The position numbers were made by a program, and so were the translations under genes. From Saccharothrix sp. (GTDB taxonomy: Bacteria > Actinomycetota > Actinomycetes > Mycobacteriales > Pseudonocardiaceae), in contig NZ_JAPSLK010000028.1 of the NCBI RefSeq assembly GCF_031180885.1, positions 23,014-87,013 on the forward strand: a stretch of 64,000 bases of DNA, in the 5' to 3' direction. This document shows, piece after piece, positions 55,650 through 64,000 of the stretch (within the stretch, counting starts at the first letter, position 1; each line of letters begins with the position of its first letter). The notes under the pieces are model-generated. The model saw only the letters and a program-made list of their open reading frames with translations. It was not told where the DNA came from and searched no databases.

Positions 55650-58100
55650 GTGTCGAATTCGTACGGCCGGGATCGTGAATGGGCTTCGGTTATCCGGTTC
55701 CTGTCCGCGCCCGGTGGCCTGCTGGCCATCGACGGCCCGCCGTGCACCGGCAAGTCCCTCCTGCTGCGCGACGCGGTGGACGCCGCCCGCGTCCGCGGCT
55801 ACTCCGCCGTCCTGGTGCACCCCGGCGCGCTCGGCGACCTCCCGCCGGGCCCGAACCCGCTGGTCGCCATCGACCAGGCGCACGAGGACCCGGCCGCCGT
55901 CCTGGCCGCGTTGCCCGGCCTGCGCGCCCACGGCGCGACCACGCTGGTCGCCCTCACCGGTGCCTACGCGGGTCCCGACCTGCGCCGCACCCTGCCCGCG
56001 TACGGCGAGGTGCTCACGCTCAAGCCGGTGGGGGACGACGTGGTCGCCCAGGTGCTCAAGGACGTGCTGGGCGCGGAGCCCGAGCCCGGGCTGGCCGCGC
56101 TGGTGGCGTCCGCCGGCGGCAACCCCGGGCTGGTCGTCGAACTGATCACCGGGCTGCGCGAGGAGAACCGGCTCGACGTCCGCGACGGCGTCGCCCGGCT
56201 CACCGGCGCCGGGCTGCCGCGCCGGGTCGCCGAACTGGTGCGCGCCCAGGCGGACGCCCTGTCGAGCGAAGCCGCCCAGGTGCTGCGGGTCGCCGCGGTG
56301 CTGGGGCGGTCGTTCCTGCTGAAGGACGTGGCCACGATGACCGGGCGCCCGGCCGGCGCGCTGCTGCCCGCCGTGGACGAGGTGCTGGCGTCCGGGCTGG
56401 TGGTGTCCGCGGGCGTGCGCCTGGAGTTCGCCTCCGACCTGGGGTGGCAGGCGGTCGTGCAGGCGATCCCGCCGTCCGTGCTGCACGCCCTGCGCCACGA
56501 CGCCGACCTGCTGCGCACCGACCTGCGCGAACCGCCGACCGCCGCGCCACCCGAGGAGCAACGCGGCGCGGCGGCCGTGCACGACGTCCGCCGGCTCGCC
56601 GCGGGTGGCCGGCTCGGCGCGGCCATCGCCCTGGCCCGCGACAGCCTCGCCCAGCGCCTGCACGCCGGCCCCGCCGCCGAACTGCACACCGCGCTCGCCG
56701 GCATCCTGCTCGCCGACGGCCGCCCCGCCGACGCCGTCGCCGAGATGGAGCACGCGCTGTCGGTCGCCACCGCGCCCGAGCCGCTGCGCCGCCTCGCCGC
56801 CGCCGGCCGCCTGCTGTCGCTGTACTTCGCCACCGGCAACCGCGCGGGCGCGCACGCGCTGTCGGTGCTGACGGCGCGGGACCGGGAGGCCAGCGACGCG
56901 GACGTGGTGATGGCGGCGTGCGTGCACTCGTGCCTGGAGTGGAACGCGGGCAACCTCGCCGAGGGCCTGTACTGGGGCCGCGAGTCGACGCGCTGGGAGT
57001 TGGACCGGCCGACCGCGTGGTGGCAGTCGCACGCCGCGGTGGCGTTCGCGATGAAGCTGTCGTCGCTGGGCGAGTTCGCCGACGCGGAGAAGTTGGTGCG
57101 CGGCGACGGTCCGGACACCGACGAGGCCGTCACCGCCGGTGCCCCCGCGGCCCGCATGATCGGGCGAGCCCGGGTGCTGTTCCAGGCGGGGAAGCTGGTG
57201 CAGGCGCAGGTGGCCGCGCACTCGGGTCTGTCGTTGGCGCACGACCGGGGCTTGCGGCTGTTGGTGCCGCTGGCGTCGGCCGTGCTGGCGGTGGTGGCGC
57301 TGCACCGGGGGGATGTCGAGGGGGCGGCGTCGCACGTGCGGCGGTACCGGGGTGACCTCGCCGGGGGGGAGGCGGTGCTGCACTCGGGGCAGTACGACTG
57401 GGTGGAGTTGCTGGTCGCCGAGGCGCAGGGCGGTCCGGAGCGGGCGGCGGAGCTGGCGCGGGAGCGGTTGGCGGACCTGGACAGCGCCCGGCGGATGCTG
57501 ATCGAGGAGCCCGGTGCGGGGGCGTGGCTGGTGCGGTTGGCGCTGGTGGTGGGGGACAGCCGGATGGCCGGGGTGGTCGTGGGGGCGGCGGAGGAGCTGG
57601 CGGCGAACAACCCCGGGTGTGTGGCGGTGTCGGTGGGGGCTGGGCACGCGCGGGCGTTGCTGGACGGCGACGAGCAGCTTTTGGAGACCGCGGCCGGGAA
57701 GCACCGGCACCCGTGGGCGCAGGCGTGGGCGCATGAGGACTTGGCGGTGCTGTCGGGGGAGTCGGGGCAGGAGCAGCGGGCGCGGGAGCACGCCGAGGTG
57801 GCGCTGCGGATCTTCGAGCGGATGGGCGCTTCGGGGGACGCGGCGCGGGTGCGGCGGCGGGCCGGGGTGGTGGCGGACGAGGCGGAGGGCAGCGACGAGT
57901 GGGGTCGGCTGTCGTCGCCGGAACGGGACATCGCGCGGCTGGTGGGGGCGGGGTTGACCAACCGGCAGGTGGCCCGGCAGCTCTTCCTGTCGCCGCACAC
58001 GGTGAACTACCACTTGCGGGGGATCTTCCGGAAGCTGGGGATCAGCTCGCGGGTGGAGTTGGCCCGGTTGGCGGGGGAACAGGAGCACGCCGAGGTCTAG
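55650..58100 (+). CDS. Large ATP-binding LuxR-family (LAL) regulator
   Basis: 816 residues. N-terminal STAND/AAA-type ATPase (Walker A GPPCTGKS, 29-36; LVAIDQAHED as Walker B), a long TPR-like helical middle (~300-740), and a C-terminal LuxR HTH (SPERDIARLVGAGLTNRQVA, RQLFLSPHTVNYHLRGIFRKLGIS). LAL regulators commonly control secondary metabolism or sugar genes. No cluster is adjacent except the flavoprotein and the degenerate SDR, so its regulon is unclear. GTG at 55650. Codons shift to more GTG/TTG/CGG in the last third. Confidence 0.88.
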   Translation: MSNSYGRDREWASVIRFLSAPGGLLAIDGPPCTGKSLLLRDAVDAARVRGYSAVLVHPGALGDLPPGPNPLVAIDQAHEDPAAVLAALPGLRAHGATTLVALTGAYAGPDLRRTLPAYGEVLTLKPVGDDVVAQVLKDVLGAEPEPGLAALVASAGGNPGLVVELITGLREENRLDVRDGVARLTGAGLPRRVAELVRAQADALSSEAAQVLRVAAVLGRSFLLKDVATMTGRPAGALLPAVDEVLASGLVVSAGVRLEFASDLGWQAVVQAIPPSVLHALRHDADLLRTDLREPPTAAPPEEQRGAAAVHDVRRLAAGGRLGAAIALARDSLAQRLHAGPAAELHTALAGILLADGRPADAVAEMEHALSVATAPEPLRRLAAAGRLLSLYFATGNRAGAHALSVLTARDREASDADVVMAACVHSCLEWNAGNLAEGLYWGRESTRWELDRPTAWWQSHAAVAFAMKLSSLGEFADAEKLVRGDGPDTDEAVTAGAPAARMIGRARVLFQAGKLVQAQVAAHSGLSLAHDRGLRLLVPLASAVLAVVALHRGDVEGAASHVRRYRGDLAGGEAVLHSGQYDWVELLVAEAQGGPERAAELARERLADLDSARRMLIEEPGAGAWLVRLALVVGDSRMAGVVVGAAEELAANNPGCVAVSVGAGHARALLDGDEQLLETAAGKHRHPWAQAWAHEDLAVLSGESGQEQRAREHAEVALRIFERMGASGDAARVRRRAGVVADEAEGSDEWGRLSSPERDIARLVGAGLTNRQVARQLFLSPHTVNYHLRGIFRKLGISSRVELARLAGEQEHAEV

Positions 58101-58478
58101 CCGGGTCCGCGGTGGTCCGGCGGTGCGGTGGTCCGCGGTGCGGTGGTCCGCGGTGCGGTGGGGTTGGCGGTGCGGTGGGGTTGGCGGCGCGGTGGGGTTG
58201 GCGGCGCGTGGGGTTGGCGGCGCGGCTGTTGGTCGGTGCTAGCGCGGCGGCTTGGCGCGGCTCGGCTGGTGGCGGCCTGGCGTGGCGGCCTGGCGTGGCG
58301 GCCCGGTTTGGCGGCCTGGTTGGGGCGGCTTGACGCTGTGGCCAGCGCGGCTTGGTTGGCGCGCGTTGTCGCTCGATTTCGGCCGAGCGCGGGCCACGGC
58401 CCCCGGTATCCATGCTACCGGCGGACCCCGACAGTTGATCTTGGGCTGCGCGGGGTCGGCCGGTGACGCGGGTGTGTG
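58101..58478. repeat. GC-rich tandem repeats between the LAL regulator and the SDR
   Basis: The 378-bp gap holds no supported gene. It opens with about three 15-bp GTGGTCCGCGGTGCG units, then GGTGGGGTTGGCGGCGC units three to four times, then GGCCTGGCGTGGC repeats to about 58330. At 58392-58440 a sequence GGCCACGGCCCCCGGTATCC...GACAGTTGATC loosely resembles repeat A. A convergent gene pair flanks the region. Confidence 0.65.
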
Positions 58479-59114
58479 TCAGGCGGATTGAGCCGGGTGT
58501 TGGACGGTGTCGGAGAGGAGGAAGCTCACCTCGTCCACCACCCGCCGCACGTCGTCCGGTGCCACGACCGCGCAGTGCACGCCGCGCGGAGCCACCTCCA
58601 GTGCCAGGCACTCCGTGTACGCGATCGCCGCCGCCCGCGACGCGGCATAAGCCGCCACGCTGGTCCGCGGCACGGTCGCGGTGTGGGCGGCGACCACGAT
58701 GATCGTGCCGTGTCGGCGGGCCACCATCCGCGTCGCCACGGCGCGCGACACGTGAAAAACCCCGTCCGCGTTCACGCCGAAGCTGTGCGCCCAGTCGTCG
58801 TCGGTGATCGACAGGGCCGGGCCGGGGCGCAACGCCGCCGCCACGGTCACCACCGCGTCGATCGGGCCGAACTCCCGTTCCACCTGGTCCACCAGCGCGT
58901 CCACGGCGGCGCTCGACCGGACGTCGATCTGCCGCCCCGCGATGCGCACCCCCGCCCGCTGCAACCGCTCGACCAACTCCGCCAGCCGCGGGCCGTCGCT
59001 GTCGACCGCCGCCACCAGCGCCCCCTGCCGCGCCAGTGACTCCACCACCTCCGTGCCCATGGGCGTGCAGGCGCCCGTCACCAGTGCGATCTTGTGGCTG
59101 AATTCGGCTTTCAT
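58479..59114 (-). CDS. Degenerate short-chain dehydrogenase, EntA/DhbA-like
   Basis: 211 residues, short for an SDR (usually ~250). It resembles 2,3-dihydro-2,3-dihydroxybenzoate dehydrogenases: DVRSSAAVDALVDQVEREFGPID, ALRPGPALSITDDDW, VPRTSVAAYAASRAAA. The cofactor loop VTGACTPMGTEV (12-23) is kept. The catalytic set is not: Ala143 replaces Ser, Arg160 replaces the Lys of YxxxK (Tyr156 is kept), and NVAG reads TVAA. The substrate loop after VVAPDD is deleted and the final strand is missing. It may be a pseudoenzyme or decaying gene. No siderophore genes are nearby. Confidence 0.75.
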   Translation of the reverse strand: MKAEFSHKIALVTGACTPMGTEVVESLARQGALVAAVDSDGPRLAELVERLQRAGVRIAGRQIDVRSSAAVDALVDQVEREFGPIDAVVTVAAALRPGPALSITDDDWAHSFGVNADGVFHVSRAVATRMVARRHGTIIVVAAHTATVPRTSVAAYAASRAAAIAYTECLALEVAPRGVHCAVVAPDDVRRVVDEVSFLLSDTVQHPAQSA

Positions 59115-59278
59115 CCCCAGTGCTCCCCAGTCGCGCTCCCCGCCGTCGAACGTAATCCCGTCGGCGGCGGGGTGGAACTACCCGGGTGAGTAGTTGGAAT
59201 TTCCGGCGGCCCGGCGAGAAAGCCGGCGGGCGGAGTGAAATGCGACTCCCTGATAGGTCCGGACATTGCCGCGGAACC

Positions 59279-59284
59279 TAGACT
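59279..59284 (+). promoter_or_regulatory. Candidate -10 element for rpe and the riboflavin operon
   Basis: TAGACT ends 8 bp before the rpe GTG at 59293, suggesting a leaderless transcript. The 178-bp upstream gap contains hairpin-prone sequence but no FMN riboswitch motif that I can find. Confidence 0.4.
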
Positions 59285-59292
59285 CAGGCCTC

Positions 59293-59958
59293 GTGGTCCA
59301 CCAGCCGATGATCGCCCCGAGCATCCTGTCCGCCGACTTCGCCCGCCTCGCCGAGGAGGCCGAGGCCGTCCGAGGCGCGGACTGGCTGCACGTCGACGTC
59401 ATGGACGCGCACTTCGTGCCCAACTTGACGCTCGGCCTGCCCGTGGTGAAGTCGCTGCTCAAGGCCACCGACATCCCGCTGGACTGCCACCTGATGATCG
59501 AGGACCCGGACCGCTGGGCCATCGGCTACGCCGAGGCGGGCGCCTACAACGTCACCGTGCACGTCGAGGCCGCCGCCGACCCCGTCCAACTGGCCAAGGA
59601 CCTCCGCGCGGCCGGCGCGAAAGCCGGGCTGTCCATCAAGCCGGGCACCTCGATCGAGTCGTGCACCGACGTCCTCAAGCATTACGACACGCTGTTGGTG
59701 ATGTCGGTCGAGCCCGGTTTCGGCGGGCAGGGTTTCATGGCCGAGGTGCTGGACAAGGTCCGCACCGCGCGCCGCCTGGTCGACACCGGGCACCTGAACC
59801 TGGTCGTGGAGATCGACGGCGGCATCAACGAGGACACCATCGCGCAGGCCGCCGAGGCCGGTGTCGACTGCTTCGTCGCGGGCTCGGCGATCTACGACGC
59901 GAGCGACCCCGGCGCGGCCATGGCGAAGCTGCGGGCGCTGGCGGCCCGCTCCCGGTGA
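59293..59958 (+). CDS. rpe: Ribulose-phosphate 3-epimerase
   Basis: 221 residues. TIM barrel: [57 protein letters not shown] and VEIDGGI with the metal and catalytic aspartates. Supplies ribulose-5-P, the precursor used by RibBA downstream. GTG 59293 preferred; ATG 59308 possible. Overlaps ribD by 4 bp. Confidence 0.95.
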   Translation: MVHQPMIAPSILSADFARLAEEAEAVRGADWLHVDVMDAHFVPNLTLGLPVVKSLLKATDIPLDCHLMIEDPDRWAIGYAEAGAYNVTVHVEAAADPVQLAKDLRAAGAKAGLSIKPGTSIESCTDVLKHYDTLLVMSVEPGFGGQGFMAEVLDKVRTARRLVDTGHLNLVVEIDGGINEDTIAQAAEAGVDCFVAGSAIYDASDPGAAMAKLRALAARSR

Positions 59959-60959
59959 CCACCCCGACCCTGTCCGAGGCGATGGCGCTGGCCGTCGCCG
60001 CCAGCGCGCGGGTCCACGGCACCACCAGCCCCAACCCGCCGGTCGGCGCGGTCGTGCTGGACGCGGCCGGCGCCCTCGTCGGCGTCGGCGCGACCCAGCC
60101 GCCGGGCGGCCCGCACGCGGAGGTCGTGGCCCTGGCCGATGCGGGCGAGCGGGCGCGCGGCGGCACCGCCGTGGTCACGCTCGAACCCTGCGCCCACCAC
60201 GGCCGCACCCCACCGTGCACGGACGCGCTGGTCAAGGCCGGTGTCGCCAAGGTCGTCTACGCCAACGCCGACCCGAACCCGAAGGCCGCCGGGGGAGCGG
60301 ACGTGCTGCGCGCCGCCGGCGTGACCGTCGAGCACCTGCCCACGCACGTCGAGCCGCTGCGCGCCTGGCTGCACTACGCCCGCACCGGCCGCCCGCACGT
60401 CACCTGGAAGTACGCCGCCACCCTCGACGGCCGCACCGCCGCCGCCGACGGCACCAGCCAGTGGATCTCCTCCGCGGAGTCCCGCGCCGAGGTGCACGCG
60501 CTGCGCACGACCATCGACGCGATCGTGGTCGGCACCGGCACCGTCCGCGCCGACGACCCGCGGCTGACCGCCCGGGGAACAGGGGTGACCCGGCAGCCGT
60601 TGCGGGTGGTCGTGGGCACCAGCGACCTGCCGCCGCACGCGCGCGTCCTCGACGACGAGGCCGAGACCCTGCACGTCCGCACGCACGACCCGGACGTGGT
60701 CCTGGGCGAGCTGGCCAAGCGGAACGTGGTGGACGTGCTCCTGGAGGGCGGCCCTACGCTGGCGGGTGCGTTCGCGCGGGCGGGCCGGATCGACCGGGTC
60801 CTCGCCTACGTCGCGCCCAAGCTGCTCGGCGACGGGCCGGCCGCCCTGCGGGACGCGGGGGTGTCCACCGTCACCGACGCGGTGGGATTGGTCGTGGAGC
60901 AGGTCAGTATGTGCGGGCCGGACGTGCGGATCTCCGCAGTTCCGACGCCGGCGCACTAG
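59955..60959 (+). CDS. ribD: Bifunctional riboflavin deaminase/reductase RibD
   Basis: 334 residues. N-terminal deaminase with zinc motif PHAEVVAL and [22 protein letters not shown]-terminal reductase with [33 protein letters not shown] and [13 protein letters not shown]. Two successive steps of riboflavin synthesis. GTG overlaps rpe. Confidence 0.95.
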   Translation: MTTPTLSEAMALAVAASARVHGTTSPNPPVGAVVLDAAGALVGVGATQPPGGPHAEVVALADAGERARGGTAVVTLEPCAHHGRTPPCTDALVKAGVAKVVYANADPNPKAAGGADVLRAAGVTVEHLPTHVEPLRAWLHYARTGRPHVTWKYAATLDGRTAAADGTSQWISSAESRAEVHALRTTIDAIVVGTGTVRADDPRLTARGTGVTRQPLRVVVGTSDLPPHARVLDDEAETLHVRTHDPDVVLGELAKRNVVDVLLEGGPTLAGAFARAGRIDRVLAYVAPKLLGDGPAALRDAGVSTVTDAVGLVVEQVSMCGPDVRISAVPTPAH

Positions 60960-60970
60960 AGGAGGACACG

Positions 60971-61587
60971 GTGTTCACCGGGATCGTCGAGGAACTGGGT
61001 GAGGTCGTCGCCGTAGCGGACCTGCCGGACGCGGCGCGCGTCACCATCAAGGGTCCGGTGGTGACCAGCGACGCCAAGCACGGCGACTCGATCGCGGTGA
61101 ACGGCGTGTGCCTCACCGTGGTGGACGTCGTCGACGGCGCGTTCACCGCCGACGTCATGCGCGAGACGCTGCGGCGCAGCAGCCTGGCCAAGGTCACCGA
61201 GGGCGACCGGGTCAACCTGGAGCGCGCCGCCGCCCTCGGGCAGCGCATCGGCGGGCACATCGTGCAGGGCCACGTCGACGGGACGGGCACCGTCCTGGCG
61301 CGGGAGAAGGCCGAGCACTGGGAGGTCGTCCACATCGGACTGCCGCCCGGCCTCGCCCGCTACGTGGTGGAGAAGGGCTCGATCACCGTGGACGGCGTGT
61401 CGCTGACCGTGGTGTCGGTGAGCGAGGACCAGTTCTCGGTCAGCCTCATCCCGACCACGCTGGAGCTGACCACGCTGGGCCGGCGCGCGCCCGGCGACCT
61501 GGTCAACCTGGAGGTCGACGTGCTGGCCAAGTACGTCGAGCGGCTCGCGACGCCCCATCTGCGCGACACTGGAGCGGAGGAGGCGCG

Positions 61588-61591
<4 letters not shown>
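60971..61591 (+). CDS. ribE: Riboflavin synthase, alpha chain
   Basis: 206 residues made of two homologous lumazine-binding barrels: [12 protein letters not shown] with [13 protein letters not shown], and [12 protein letters not shown] with [12 protein letters not shown]. Dismutates two lumazines to riboflavin. GTG 60971 has AGAGGAGGA upstream. Overlaps ribBA by 4 bp. Confidence 0.95.
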
Positions 61592-63775
<2,184 letters not shown>

Positions 63776-63778
63776 CCC

Positions 63779-63911
63779 GGCGGTACCCGGCCGGCCTGGC
63801 GGTACCCGGCCGGCCTGGCGGTACCCGGCCGGCCTGGCGGTACCCGGCCGGCCTGGCGGTACCCGGCCGGCCTGGCGGTACCCGGCCGGCCTGGCGGTAC
63901 CCGGCCGGCCT
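63779..63911. repeat. Seven perfect 19-bp tandem repeats after the riboflavin operon
   Basis: GGCGGTACCCGGCCGGCCT repeated seven times without a mismatch, 4 bp after the PH gene stop. Each unit contains the palindromes GGTACC and GGCCGGCC. Degenerate relatives (GGCTCGGCTGCCTGG, GGCGGTCGGC) continue to the window end at 64000, where no gene is supported. Units are contiguous, so it is not CRISPR. Confidence 0.9.
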
Positions 63912-64000
63912 GGCGGGGCTCGGCTGCCTGGTTGGGCGGCGGTCGGCAGGTCGGGCGGTGCTCGGCCGGCCCGGCTGCCTGATTCGGCGGCGCTCGGCCG

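Noticed and set aside
58392..58440. Third copy of dispersed repeat A
   Set aside because: Only the GGCC...GGCCCCCGG start and the general layout agree, with a gap and roughly 60% identity by eye. Not distinguishable from chance in such GC-rich DNA.
59115..59292. Possible FMN riboswitch before the rpe-rib operon
   Set aside because: I looked for the conserved RFN blocks and found none. The hairpins present are ordinary GC-rich inverted repeats, and the first gene seems to have a leaderless start.
63779..63911. CRISPR array
   Set aside because: The 19-bp units are directly adjacent with no spacers and there are no cas genes.

Overview
The window reads as chromosomal DNA from a very GC-rich, filamentous-type actinobacterium. 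GTG starts and 4-bp ATGA/GTGA overlaps dominate. It encodes BldD with its c-di-GMP motif, mIHF, a DasR-type GntR regulator with its operator, EspG and a LexA box of the actinobacterial type. The gene set fits Pseudonocardiales (Actinosynnema/Saccharothrix/Lentzea-like); the genus is inference. I saw no rRNA, tRNA, phage, IS element or CRISPR array.

Layout. 1-5.3 kb: type VII secretion (ESX) accessory block with a helical repeat protein, EspG, two YbaB-like proteins, a CHAP amidase and an SLT transglycosylase, plus an AraC regulator. 5.3-10 kb: rarA, a methyltransferase, an iron-box-controlled sucrase/ferredoxin-like protein, and a JmjC oxygenase preceded by an unannotated 38-codon peptide gene that I regard as a candidate RiPP-like pair. 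10-16 kb: DUF948/DUF6167 genes, alaS, ruvX, mltG, aroE. 16.3-19.6 kb: a GlcNAc/glucose-type PTS split into dasR-EIIC-HPr and EIIB-EIIA, divergent around a dre operator and closed at both ends by hairpin terminators. 19.7-29.4 kb: prepilin peptidase, aroC-aroK-(AlkZ-like)-aroB-aroQ-VOC, a propeller lipoprotein, pepP, efp, nusB and a terminator. 29.5-42.8 kb: bldD, the pyrimidine operon pyrR-pyrB-pyrC-x-carA-carB-pyrF with a PyrR-binding loop that covers the ribosome-binding site, then mihF-gmk-rpoZ-coaBC-metK. 42.8-51.6 kb: a beta-helix membrane protein, a secreted phospholipase C-type enzyme, priA (lacking helicase motifs, with a LexA box upstream), an MBL hydrolase and gamma-glutamyltransferase. 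52-59 kb: def-fmt-rsmB-flavoprotein, a large LuxR-type ATPase regulator and a degenerate SDR. 59.3-63.8 kb: rpe-ribD-ribE-ribBA-ribH-PH protein, followed by a 19-bp tandem array.

How it works together. Most of the backbone is conserved actinobacterial housekeeping: shikimate, pyrimidine, riboflavin and CoA/SAM synthesis and translation. The accessory interest is in short inserts between these blocks. Two intergenic elements occur twice, about 40-50 kb apart (B at 9953/51592, 51 of 54 bp identical; A at 813/49660, 44 of 50), and several gaps hold GC-rich tandem repeats. The best candidate for an undescribed system is the 38-aa peptide, the JmjC oxygenase and the iron-regulated ferredoxin-like protein at 7.45-9.79 kb.
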